Made by a program: the position numbers and the translations under genes
Notes under the pieces: generated by a model
What the model saw: only the letters and a program-made list of their open reading frames with translations
Told to the model about the DNA's origin: nothing
Databases searched by the model: none
Assembly: GCA_009192285.1 (NCBI GenBank)
Contig: CM018606.1
Span: 248,001-312,000, forward strand
Origin: Morchella semilibera
Taxonomy: Eukaryota; Ascomycota; Pezizomycetes; Pezizales; Morchellaceae
Direction of reading: 5' to 3'
Length of the DNA: 64,000 bases
Shown here: positions 11,201 to 23,038 of the stretch, piece after piece
Position numbering within the stretch: position 1 is the first letter of the stretch
How the letters are laid out: each line of letters starts with the position of its first letter

Positions 11201-12586
11201 CTAATTACCCAAGATATTCCTGAACTTGGAGCTAATACCGCCGCAAAATGATCCCAAGACGGAATGCTCGAATACAGTTCCTTCTTCAAGAGTCATGATA
11301 GGTAAGCTGGTCTCCCGCCGCACAACCTCGAAAAACGGATGATATACGGCCTCAATAGCGGTCAAGCGCCTCCTAGGGTCCACAATCAGACACTTGGTGA
11401 TAAGATCCCTCGCTATATAAAAACACGCGGGTGTTAGTAATGCTAGCATAGGGGTCTTGATTGTTATCGTTATCTCACCTAGAGGACATCCAATACCCTC
11501 CATGTGCTTCTCAACCCAACCTTCCTTTAAGTTTGAAATCTCCTCAAACATGGCGCGGAACTGGTCTTGCTTGTAGCGGTTCTCCCACGGGAACCTGCCG
11601 ACTAAGAAAGAAAGGAGAAGGATTCCAACCGACCACATATCACTACACCACAATTAGCACGGGCGTAAACATACTTAGATTGGAATATTACAATGGAATC
11701 CCATATAGCTTGCCGCTGCAGGCCTCTGGTGACATGTAGTCTGGACTGCCATACGGACCCTTGGCCGAATCATAAGGTCTCTTCATGTCGTATTTTATAG
11801 TAAGTCCGAAATCACCAATCATTGCTCCAGTGAATAGGTCCAATTCGGGGAACATGATATTCTCGTGTTTGATATCTACCAGGTGCATAGAAGTGAGTAT
11901 CTAGGTGAGGCCATTTTGTTAAGATTGGGGCTTACCTCTGTGTATATATCCATTCTTGTGCAAGATGGACAGGCCATGAACTACACTGAGCCCGACTCTT
12001 GAAAGGATGGTGTAATTAGACTCATGGTGTTTTCTTAGGTCTTTAATGGTATATCCAACAGCGAGATTAACAATTAGAGCGACTAGAATTAAAAGTGGGG
12101 GGGTCAGCAAAGTTGAATCCACAAGTAGTCACCTTATCAGGCGCCTTGCTTTGCTTTCTTGTACTGGTAGGGAATGAGGCAGGATCATTACATTCATAGG
12201 GTGTTTCAATTGCCTCGTGCAACTTGATGAAGCTTTGGCCAGGAATGACCGAGATGACTCTCATATGTGCAATCTCGTCTTGGATCTAAGTTGATGCATA
12301 GAAATAGTAAGTAAAGGGGCGTCTAAGTTGTAAGGTAAGATCGATTGTGGCTGATACATACAGCTCGACGACTTCCTCCGGCGGCACGTAGGTTAGCTTT
12401 ATTGACGACCTTTGCCGCCCAGTTGAGCATCTTGTCCCCATCATAGAGCAAAAAGACATTAGAGGTAGAACCTTGGCCGATGCATGGACCAAGGATATAC
12501 TTTCCAATCCTGTGTCCAGGACCACGGATTGGATTGTAGGGCACGTGCTCGCCAGGGCGGCCGAGAATTATAAGGGGGCGGGACAT
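11201..12586 (-). CDS. Ser/Thr protein kinase, paralogue 4, six exons
   Basis: Predicted kinase of 364 residues. Exons are 12586-12362, 12285-12123, 12082-11936, 11875-11692, 11642-11479 and 11412-11201; introns are 76, 40, 60, 49 and 66 nt. The 40-nt intron is short and its donor (GTGGAT) is the least certain junction. Motifs: glycine loop IGQGSTSNV, in which the third glycine is lost; K59 in WAAKVV; helix-C Glu in IQDEIAHM; hinge ALIVNLAVGY; IHRDIKHENIMF; GDFGLTI; and YMSPEA, where APE has become SPE. The essential Lys, Asp and DFG residues remain. An insertion between helix C and the hinge (Thr/Ser/Lys-rich) is longer than in the others. Overall the most diverged member, though still apparently active. 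Confidence 0.85.
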
Positions 12587-15500
12587 ATTTCTTATTATTA
12601 AATAATCGACCAGCAATTATAAAATGTTTTAGAGATATCAAAAGAAAATAATCTGTGAAATAATTTTATCGGTATTTTGGTTGTGAGAATATGTTCCTCA
12701 GTTTTAGTGTTGTAGGTAAGAGGGGTGGAAATGGGTGGTTGCAACGGGGTATTTATGCGCGTACCTAACTTACCTAACTTACGACACATCTGTTTCCCAG
12801 ACGATGGGCCGGCGACAGAGAGTCAGCTATACTAAGAAAGCAGAATGATGCAATCAATTAAGGAAGAATACTGGAGGTTGTTCGTAAGGAATAATCTAGC
12901 TCATTACTCAAACAACATAGGTTAATCACTATTACCTGCGAATGTTTCAAATACAATACAGTCATACAGTGAACGGTTCCACTAACGTGAAGCAGGCTGA
13001 GCACAAAGCCCAGCTACTCCGCATCCAAAATACTACCCAAGTCCTGATAGATTATACGTCGTAGAGCTAGAGGTCTGGCACTTGTGTCGGAATTTGACAA
13101 TAACCTACCCAAATTGAACTTCCGAGAGGACCATCTTTGCCTGGGTTTAGTCCCCATTTCTCCAAAACGCGCCCCAAAATGAAACTGCCCCCCCGGGAGA
13201 AACCGATGCCCCTAGCCCGCCATGCGGTGTATACAATCACCGCTCCCTATACCCCACCAAGATGGCAGAACTACCCGGTACGTGACGGACGCAGGAACTG
13301 TTCAAGTTTTTTATGGCAAGCCCTCGTGCAGGCACTAGCTCCTGCTCCTCGCTTTTTCATTTCCCTCCACCATCAAGGCTTGTGACGAGGCCACCGCCCG
13401 ATGAGCAGCAATCACCCGCACTGCAGAATTTGCGGAGGCTCGGGCTATGCTTTTTTACGTGCGGAACCCCGCTTAATGGGAGATGGTTCCTTCGGTCAAA
13501 CATCCTCCCTTCCCCATTCAGATAGAGTATATCTGTTCTTGAAGCGATGTCTGCGGCTCAACCGGTTGTTTCCCAGCACATACGTTGCTGCTTCGTGGAC
13601 CTGTAACCGCTGGCCCTAGGTGGCTAGATAATTGTTGACCAACCCTCACCACCCCGAAGCTCAGCCCAAGGCTCCACCTCCATGCACGCCCCACCCTGGG
13701 AGGGGGCGGGGACGACAGAATTTCTTTCTGAGCATATTCTGCACCCTTACCTCCCGATCCCCGACCCAGGGCTACTGGCCGCACTAACCCAGACACTACA
13801 CTGTTCAAGTGCCGTTCGCCTAGTTTTCCTATGTTTTTTCTTGAGATGGCGGTGGAGGAAGGGGCGTTCAGGGATAAAATGGTGAGATATTGCCATACCC
13901 TTAGGGCTGCATGCAATTAGTGATGTAAACAAAAAAGCAAAACAAAGTGCCGTCCACCCCCAGGATCGCTGTGTTGTTGGTTCCAACGCACTTCAACCCC
14001 TTAGTGACTAGTGGTAGGACTTAGATACAGCTGTCACTGAGTCCTAGAAGGTTTATCCTTCCTTGAATCCTAATATAATAGCCCTGGTTGAGCCCCATAT
14101 ACGCTCCAGGCATTCTCATGGTGCCCCCCTCCATAGTGGCTGGGTAGAAAAACATTTCATTAGCACCGCACCACCCACCACACTACACAATCCCCTATAA
14201 AAGTCTAACCTTCATTTCCAGCGTGTTATCTCCTCCATCGGCGGGACCCAGGTGCGAGTTAATTGAAACCTCTCTTGTGTCTGGAACCTAAGACTCCTTC
14301 TACCACACTTCACGAGAAAGCTTTAACCTCGGCCAAGCACCCTAATAACCCAATACCCAACGTAACTCACTCTCATCTGAAACACTCGCATTTTATTAAT
14401 TTGCACTAGTTAGCTTGGTCCCCACCGAACGGTTCTTATTTGATCTCACCAACAATCTCACACTCGAAGCCCAGGGCTAGGAGCCTGAAACAAGTCAATA
14501 CCACGACAGGCGCCACCACACCGATATAGACTTAAGAATGCGGGCTGGTGGGTAAAATGGTGAGTGTATTTTATTTCTAAAGAGAGACTCGAAATATTAA
14601 CGTTGTCCCCCCCATGCAGTAGGGTAACAACCTTTATACTAGCTTCAATACCCCTTCTTGGCTGGGTTGCTATGGCGAATAGCCGATAACATATGCGGCA
14701 GGTAGCTAGGAGAATAGCTCCTGGGGGTGACCAGGGGCTATAATCATAAATAACACAGTATATACCTGTACATCAATACGGGTTTTTTCGCCTCAATGAT
14801 CCCCCCAATACCTTATACCTCGGCGGAGAAGCATCCGGTACTCACGCGGGACGAATCCGCGGCGCACAACTGACAGAACACACCGAAACCCTAACAATCC
14901 CGGAACTGTGGCGCTTTGTAATCAAACACCAAACACCACGCGATTCTTATTCAGCAGGCAGGATGGCAGTGGCCTAGTGGAACTTGAGTATTCTCTTCTT
15001 TTTGAACAACTCCAAAAGTTTTTCACAAGCACCCCCGGTGGGACCTCAAGGTCGGGTTTCCCTCCTACGACTTTCCTAACGTGTTTTTTATGTTTCTGTC
15101 ATAGCTCTTATAGCCTTCGCTGCCTCATGAAACACCTCGTTCTACATTTGCGATACCTCTATTCTCCTTTTACACCCGAGCCATTGGTCCCGGCAGTCCC
15201 GAAAATAAGCTAGCCTGCACCGAGTGTTTGCCCTAGACAATTTGTATTGAGATTATATAAGGAGAAACACGTTTTCTAGAGCGATTCTAGTTCTAAAGAA
15301 GCAACTGGGCGGGCCATCACTGCATTGCGCAGCCATTAAGATCACGGGAAATGTACCTAAGCTGCTTTGGCTTTTGTTACCTCATTTTGTATTCTAAACT
15401 ACTAGTTTAGGGTTAGTGCTCAGCCTCAGATAGCCCATAATTCCAATACACCATTCGTACTATGACCCTCGCTTTACGTTCCATAAGGATTGGATGGCAA

Positions 15501-17395
15501 GTGAATGACGTGTATTTAGCCAGAAACCTTTGCTTCAAGCTTCCTCCCTCCCCCCTGGCATCTGCCTTCCACGCATCAAAATGAAAAAAATCAGAAAAAC
15601 TAAAGCACTTAAAGATCCTTTCCCATGTACGATTCACAGTAGAAGCCATCCCGGAGCTTTCATACCCACTTATCTAACTTGAGCAGATACTAGAGCAGTC
15701 TCATAGGACCCATAAATTAGCAGTATCCACAAAGCTAAGTACCTCAAAATCACCAGCGGCCCTAATCCACGAGGCCGCAATGCAAGCGGGGCAAACGACC
15801 TAATTTCGGAATAGATGTGTACCCAACCTGACAGAACACAGCCACAAGTATGAGGCTACGAAGTAGAGAATATCTATCATAGAAGCTTAAAATCAAAACA
15901 CAGTATAGAGAGTCTGCGTCATGGGGGGTCACTCGGATCCCTCAGCCCTGGACTCAAATAATTTATGAAGTTTCTCATTGGGCCTAACTGGGCTCACATA
16001 TATGTCCATCTAGTACTTTTATACTCTTATCATCACCTTTCACACCACCCCCCCAATGAATTTTGATTCTATTCAGAAACACTCCCGGTGGACAGTGTAG
16101 ATGCTTTCAATAATCAAGAGGTGATTACAACAGTCCCTACACGTTATGATAAAGGATACATAATACAAACATAAACTGTCTGACATCCTGTCTCTTAGTA
16201 GCTATAGTGCACCCTGGCACCATGCTAGACTCCGAAGCTCCTGAATTGTACATAACTCTCTTTAAGCATGAATCATGAGGGTCAAGAGTAGCTATATTTT
16301 CGAACCAATCACATGAGCAACAGTTAAGCCAGCTCGCTAGTTATTTAGACATATCGCGTTTGGCTGTTGGTTCTTTAAGTGTATGGTTGAGTTGAGTATG
16401 CGAAAGCCCTCCAAACGTCCACTCTTTTGAATATTAAGGTACCACCACAGTAATGATTGCATGGGGACATGTACGGCATTTTATCAGGGTGAACCGCCGG
16501 AACATATTATCTTACATCCCTAATACCGCCGTCTAATTTAGGGGATGACTGCTGGTTCCCACGAACATCAAAGAAAATGTTTTACCTGAGCCAAAATAAC
16601 CGTTTTGGTGGGCGTCGGCCTTATCTAGGCCCGCGGTGAAGATATTGCACAGGATTCATAAGCAATGATATCCGGCGGGGGCCAAGTCAATATCTCAGAG
16701 TTAAAAGAATATTTTTACTGTTACTGCCTCATAGGATTATGCACAGATGAATACAGATTTGAGACCAGATACTCCAAGATGTGAATTTCAGTTCTTGTCT
16801 AGTTAAGATCTGAGAGGGTTAAATAATTCGGATCCATTTGGTGAGCTCTATCGAGTGATAGGTTGTGACTCACAAGCGAGTGATACCTGGTGATTAGGAC
16901 TACGAAACCAACATGTTAGACCAAAGGTGACGATGAAGGGACAAGTAGGCTGTCAGGAAGATTCCCGTATCTATATCCCAATATCCCATACCAGGCCTCT
17001 CTCCTGCGTTGGGGTTATTACAGATGATATGGCTCATTCCTAACCCGGTGATCTAGTACTGCTAGCATTAACGCGCCTGGGACACACTTCCTCCTAGAAG
17101 CTGTGGGTGTGACCTCACAAGAAACCTCCCCATACAAACCTGCGCACGCCTTCCTAGCATGAGAATTAAATACATATTCTATAGGTATCTTGCCAACCGA
17201 ACAGTTGTTGAGATTAAGGAAATGATTCAATAGACTCTTTACCCTATGGACCTACAATGATCCTTTTAAAAGCCCGTTATAGGTCCGGTGGATCAATTAT
17301 TCACAAACTACAGGATCAATTATTCACAAACCACAACCAGCCTGCGTAAGCAAAATTAACCACGACTAAACACTCCTACCCGCCCACCCCAACTT
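12587..17395. other. 4.8-kb stretch without a supported gene
   Basis: Open frames here (for example 13518-13916 minus, 14908-15213 plus, 15413-15649 minus) overlap one another and show no domain, no plausible start context and no splice pattern. A short copy of the GGGCTGCATGCA repeat lies at 13890-13915. The stretch is otherwise unique-looking, decayed sequence. Confidence 0.45.
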
Positions 17396-17755
17396 ATGGA
17401 AAACAAACCTGAACCCGATGCCATTATGTATGGTAATCAAATGATTGAAGGCATGCTTCAACGGATACCCGAAGCTGAGAGAAAGCTGAAACGCAAGATT
17501 AAAAAGCTCCCAAACGTCCAATCTGCGAAAAAGAGCTATTTTAAAAACCAAAGGATAGAGGAGTGGTCGAACCTTGAGACCTTGGAATACATGATGGGCG
17601 ACATCCTGCAGCAGTTGAAAAGTTCGGGATACGAAAAATACCCAGTTTTGAGGGCGAGGTGGGCAAAGGTGACGGCAGCTATGCAAAAGCTAAAACAAAC
17701 GATGGAGGAGCTGGATCGAGTCTGCGTTCAAGAGGAGAGGGTGAGGCCAGAATGA
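17396..17755 (+). CDS. small helical hypothetical protein
   Basis: Intronless frame of 119 residues, basic and almost entirely predicted helix. The N-terminus contains YGNQMIEGMLQRI, followed by a Lys-rich segment (ERKLKRKIKKL) and two amphipathic helices separated by a GYEKYPVLR loop. No signal peptide, no membrane segment, no cysteine pairs. The upstream sequence is C/A-rich as in fungal leaders. It is the first of three small same-strand genes within 3.6 kb and shares the YGN-x-[ML]-[IF]-[ED] start with the next one. I do not recognise the family. Confidence 0.65.
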   Translation: MENKPEPDAIMYGNQMIEGMLQRIPEAERKLKRKIKKLPNVQSAKKSYFKNQRIEEWSNLETLEYMMGDILQQLKSSGYEKYPVLRARWAKVTAAMQKLKQTMEELDRVCVQEERVRPE

Positions 17756-18172
17756 TGAGGTGATATAAATTCATGGGCCATCTAGCTTTGATATCTAACT
17801 CTATGGGGCATTTATATGTATACTAATATCGAGAGCTGTTGCGGTGGTCCGTGGGGGGCGGCGGGTGCAATCCTCGAACTCTTTAATACAATTATGCATG
17901 CTGCTCTGGTACTTTATATTGGATAGCCGTCCCGTTCGCTGTGAAAACTCAATTAAATCCTCCTACATGAACTGGTCAACCACCGATCGCTGAACGTAGT
18001 TTCTTTGCCATCCACCTTCAAACAAAACCATCCACTATTTGACAAGGCTTATCCAACATCGTCCGCTAATTCAAAAAGTCACTCCAGCACCACCCCCGAG
18101 CCCACGCACCCACGCACTATCAACACACCCGAACCCACTCGATACCTCTAAATTCGCAAGAAACCTTAAGCT

Positions 18173-18412
18173 ATGGCTGAAGCCTATGGGAACGAGCTCT
18201 TTGATAGCATATTTAGCAAAATAGAGACGTTCCAGCAGAACGTCATACAGAACCATAAGGCTGCACAGGAAGCAATATGTGATGGGTTCGTGTTCTGGAA
18301 TCAACAAATCGAACAGCAGCAGGCACGCTTTGATGTCCTGAAAAATGAGATACGTGGGTTCTACGACAAGTTGGAGGGGATCAATGTAATTATCAGACCT
18401 TTCCTGCATTAG
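18173..18412 (+). CDS. small helical hypothetical protein
   Basis: Intronless frame of 79 residues. It starts MAEAYGNELFDSIFSKIETF, which aligns with the start of the gene at 17396 (YGN, then hydrophobic-acidic pair, then I at +12). The rest is a continuous Gln-rich amphipathic helix. A C/A-rich leader of about 400 nt separates it from the upstream gene. Possibly a coiled-coil interaction module. Function unknown. Confidence 0.6.
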   Translation: MAEAYGNELFDSIFSKIETFQQNVIQNHKAAQEAICDGFVFWNQQIEQQQARFDVLKNEIRGFYDKLEGINVIIRPFLH

Positions 18413-20579
18413 TTAGGAGGAAGAAGATGGCAGATACGTCATTTGATGGAATGATTTGTCACTTGAAGATTTACAATGAGTATTGCGTTGGAAGGCGCGA
18501 TATATTCTGCATATCGTTAATTTAGTTGAGATAGACTATATAGTTACTTAGTAGCGATGCACACACAATATCTTTGAGTATATTATTATTAGGATCAGCC
18601 AGGACAGCTACAGAGCATCCCTTTTGTTTCATCATTTGGCTAGTCTAGTAATAATTATATCATCTTTTCCTCAAAAATCGTATTCTTTCACACTGTCTGG
18701 GGTACTAGTAACTAGTACCCACCCTACTACACCACCCCTAGCTATATAACCAGTTGGCGGTTGGAGACGGAGATAGCAGTAGCACTCCAATGCAACTAGC
18801 ATGGCTTTAACAATACGCGCGCTGGAGACTAGACTCCTTGTGCCGACTGCATAATGAAGGCGCCTTTATTCTACCACATATGGTGTCCTGAGGGCCGAAT
18901 ATATTGTTATCTACGACAACAAACAGAGACGAGTACTATTTCATATCCGCGGGATATCCATTGTCTTCAACCTTCACTTGCAACATAGAGATCTAGGTCC
19001 CTCGACAACCACCCCCAACGCGCTACGAATCGCGCCGGATAGCTCTGCAGCTGGCCGGTGCTACTCCGGTCCTTTCCAATGTGCTCCTAGGTGTCTTCGG
19101 GGTCGGTGGAATAATTAGATTTCAATACAGATAAAGGCAGGATACAGGTTAGGATCCCAGGAAGCAAATTATTGGTAATCCCAAGCTATCTGTAGATCCT
19201 GAGACTTATCAATATGAGCCGATTTTTTGCTGTTGGCCGAAGAGGTCTCCGATCGGGAGCCACGTATGAAACCCCCCGTACTCGATTTTAAGTCGCGCCG
19301 CAGTGTACTCTTAGATCATATCCAGAGTCTCGTAGGATTGTTGCAAAACTGGTTCTTGCATGACCCGATAGTCTTATCATTTTGGCCCCTAGAGGAAAAT
19401 GAGTAGATAAAGAATTACAGTCCTCAGGGGGTGGGGATCAAACGCACCCCCATACACAGCTAAGGAAACCATTCCTCCACGACCACCCCATATCCATGGA
19501 TCCCCGACAACCACTAGCCCACAGCCTCTCAACGCATGGTGGTAGTGACCCTTTTTGCTCTCTCAAACCTTCTTTGGGTGATTGGGAAGAAAAGAAAGAT
19601 GACCCAACCTAGCCCCTAAGAATTCCCAGGCGGTTGGCGTTTAGAATTAAAGTCAGGTACCGTTCTAAAATTTCTTGGTCTATGCTTGCAGCAAAAAAAT
19701 CCTTTAAGTTAGGACTGTTGGTTCGCGGTAAAACTACATTTACAATAGTTCTACTAGAGTCTGTATGGGACTGGGAGAGCTGGTGAGGGAAGACCATCTG
19801 TTTGCTTTTTGCTTTTGTGAGTTTGTGCGCCTCTAAGATCTCCTTTGTTTAATTCATTTTTTTAGATACATCGTTCGAACATATAATCTAAAGGCTGTAC
19901 GCTTATCACCGGGGGGCCCGATGAGATGATAATCTCCGGGTCTGGTCAGAAATTATCACTGACCTCCCCCACTCACATCTTTATAGCACGGTCCATAGGG
20001 GGCTCCTCCCTGAATTCCTAGCGATTCGCGAGATACCTGTATGTAGCCGTTGTTGCACAACCCGAAGACAAGTCTTAACCGAGTGAGATCTCATGAACTT
20101 AAATTCCCGGAGTTATGACTGCATTCAATACAAACAGTGGTGGATGTTAGAGCTCCAATCATTGTATTCCCTTAGCACGTCATCGATGGATGATCGTAAA
20201 GAGTTGGTTGGCGGACCAACCAACTTGCTTTCCCGGATGCTGGGTGTTCATCCAGACCAATCAACTGCTTTCCCGACAGATCGATCTCCACCGGGTCGCA
20301 CATATATGCAATAGGATATAGGAGCCGTTATAGTTCTGTACGCCCCCACGTACCCTGTGACTATAAAATCCTTCCGTTAGAATTGGTACCCACCGTTGTT
20401 ATGCATTGATTCTAGCCCTACAATCCGCCCCCCACCCTCCTTTTCATACGGTAACTCCCATACCCGACGGAATATTAAACCACAATCATTCAAATACTCG
20501 GTCTCACAAATCCCTCTAGAATATAACAACTATCAAAATCTCATACCTCAAAGAAACAACCTGCCAAGCTTGCGCCAAC
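18413..20579. other. intergenic, with one strong hairpin
   Basis: No supported gene. The ORF at 20093-20314 contains a perfect hairpin and is not called. Nothing else was recognised. Confidence 0.45.
20203..20224. repeat. perfect 9-bp hairpin
   Basis: GTTGGTTGG (20203-20211) and CCAACCAAC (20216-20224) flank a four-base loop CGGA. It lies about 350 bp upstream of the small gene at 20580. Too short to be a transposon end by itself; could be a binding site or RNA hairpin. Confidence 0.6.
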
Positions 20580-20948
20580 ATGTCCAACCCAAGATCAAGC
20601 CCAAACACCTTAGACGACCCTCTCAGCATCGCTAAAGGGCTGTTCGATGACATGATTGACGACTGCGAAGACTTTAAGCGCCTGACGGATGATGGCCACT
20701 GCTTGAACCGAATGACAGGGCGCAAGAACAGCTACTACTGGCTGAACGAGGCCGATATACAGATGACGACATATGAACAACTGAAGAAGGGAATCATAGA
20801 AACGTTTGACGACATCGAGCGCCGTGTCGGCACGGAGTATTGTGGGTGCGGAGGGAGAAAGGGGCTATTTGACGAGGCTTTTGACAAGGCGGATGAAGCA
20901 CAGAAGCGGTATGATGAGTACTGCCATCAGCGGGCGGGTTCTGATTAG
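20580..20948 (+). CDS. small acidic helical hypothetical protein
   Basis: Intronless frame of 122 residues. The segment GLFDDMIDDCEDFKRL near the N-terminus resembles the LFD-x-x-x-x-x-I-x-x-F motif of the gene at 18173. A middle part reads YYWLNEADIQMTTYEQLKK, then a CGCGG cluster, then a Tyr/Asp/Arg-rich C-terminal helix. Strong bias to purine-rich codons and a CAACATG start context support translation. No transmembrane segment. Family not recognised; perhaps a third diverged copy of the 17-18 kb gene type. Confidence 0.65.
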   Translation: MSNPRSSPNTLDDPLSIAKGLFDDMIDDCEDFKRLTDDGHCLNRMTGRKNSYYWLNEADIQMTTYEQLKKGIIETFDDIERRVGTEYCGCGGRKGLFDEAFDKADEAQKRYDEYCHQRAGSD

Positions 20949-22536
20949 TGATCGTCTCAGGGATGTGTATGAGGAGTATCTATTATTCATTCTTGTTCTC
21001 ATATGTGCCTCTAGCTACTGTTATGCCGCTGAATGATGATACAGCATAGTATACTTTAGTTTTCGTTCTCGTTCCATCCCTCATTTTTCTGTTTTCAATG
21101 GTCGATCTTTGCCGTCCTGGTCCGTCTTTGTAGAACTTTGCCTTTTTTCTATTCTACCTCTGATAAGATAATACTTTGCTCCTGTTCTAATAGTCACACA
21201 TAACGGCTCAAGCCACCCCTCGAATGCTTATGTGCTTTGTGAGCATATCCAACAATCGGCATAAGCCATGTCGTGAGAACTATTTGCATTGTCTAGTAAG
21301 GAAAAGGGGGATTCGCTCCAGGGTAGTGTCTAAATAGAATTGCAATGAAATGCTAGCTTAGCCATTAATTGAGACTGGGGAGGTCATAACAAATCACATG
21401 ACACTCTATGCTATTGAATTCAAATTATATATTAGTAGGAGTATTGGAAACATATTCCTTCCACCTCCCTTGGACAAATAGTATGCCAAAATAGGTCACA
21501 TGCTATTCAGAAAAACAATAACGTCGTGCATATCTAACGTGTATTTGGGTATATCTGATGGCTTTTAGGTCCTACTATAGAGTTAGTACATTGAACTCGA
21601 CAATTCATGCCTGTTTTTTATCATTACAAATGATTTCCCGGATCGTTTTCTGGCGCGTGTTTTCTCGAGCTGCTTTGGTATAAACAGGCATTGTAAGAAT
21701 GTTTTTGTTCGTAGGTATTGGGTGGTACTTCTGCTCGCCAAAGTTCTATGTCTGTTCCTGTTGGTACCTGGAGTTTGGTTGCGTGCAACCGGCGCAATAC
21801 CCAGTACAAAAGGGACAGACTTAAAATCTTGCGTGTAGTTCTCTCTGGGAGCTCTCTTATAGGCCTGGGACTTTCACTACCGTCCTCAAACCCCCGAGCC
21901 CCAGCCTTGGATCTATCACAATATTCCCATTACCTCGCAATATAGCCCATGCATATCCGAGTGATATAGATACATAACTACCATCACCTGGCTATAGATA
22001 CGATCCTGTGGAGGTGCAGCCGACCGGTTCCTACCAGGTGCCTCGTCCATTTGTGGGGCGCGCGGCCCTTACCCAGTACGATAAATGCATTTGATACTAT
22101 GGCGAGTGTTAATGATCTGAAAAGGATTAAGAATATCCGAGTGTAGCATACCTCATCAATAGTAGTTAGGAGAAAACGCTTCTTCGGACTTTAAGAAGAC
22201 AGTGGTGATTGCATGGGGGGGGGGGGTCCTCTGGGCATCCATAGTAGTTGTGGGAGCTACCACTCTATACATCGCGCTGTACTGGTACCGTGATTCATAC
22301 CGATAATTCTTCTTCAAGTATCGGCTCCCCTGTTGTAGAGGAGGACATCATGGGGCCTAGATATACTAATGCATTCCTTACCTACTAAAGCAACTACAAC
22401 TCCAAGTAACAACATCGGCGGCTGCAATGGAACCTCCCCCTCCGTGCCAACCCTCCCGGTCCTTGGCTAATATATCTCAATATCACCTCCTCCATACGAA
22501 AGCGCCGTAGAAAGCTCCCCACAAAGGGCGGTGAAG
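20949..22536. other. intergenic
   Basis: No supported gene. Contains a G12 run at 22215-22226. Confidence 0.45.
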
Positions 22537-22554
22537 TATCTGGAGTACGGTAAG

Positions 22555-22680
22555 ACGAGGGGTTACCGCCTCGCGACCGCGAATTGTGTAAGTTTTAATT
22601 CTCTAGCAGGTACATATACATGTACTCTAGTTATGGGCCGGGGGCCTTCGGCGCCCCCCCCCCCCCCCTCTCCCCCTCCG
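22555..22680 (+). repeat. dispersed repeat, copy A
   Basis: The stretch from the GGGGTTACCGCCTCGCGACC-like start to the C15 run matches the minus strand of 33985-34090 almost base for base. Shared blocks include CTCGCGACCGCGA, TTGTGTAAGTTTTAAT, GGTACATATACATGTAC and GGGGGCCTTCGGC. The apparent protein in this frame is repeat-derived. Confidence 0.8.
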
Positions 22681-22736
22681 GCCAGTGATTCCAACGGTCG
22701 GAGACTGGCTGTATCTGCAGGTCATACCATACCGGG

Positions 22737-22806
22737 CTGAACTGAATTACATGTTCAACTGAACTGAATTACATGTCCAACTGAACTGAGCTGAACTAAA
22801 CTGAAT
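22737..22806 (+). repeat. 22-bp tandem repeat with CTGAA sub-repeats
   Basis: Two near-identical 22-bp units (CTGAACTGAATTACATGTTCAA, then one substitution) are followed by a partial third made of CTGAA/CTGAG pentamers. Confidence 0.8.
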
Positions 22807-23038
22807 ATTGGTTCTCTAAACCGGTTTAAGAGCTAGAACCGTTCTTTGTTTGGTTTACAGGTCCACAAACTAGATGTGTTTTCAGAGTCCTTCCCTTGAT
22901 TTATTAGGTGCAATTAAGCCCGCCCGGCGCCCAAAAACGGTGAAGGCGGGGGATACAATTTTAATCATCACATAAACGAAAGGCTTTCAACCGAATTTCA
23001 CATAAATTCAATGACGCCTGTTGTACATCTACACGTAT

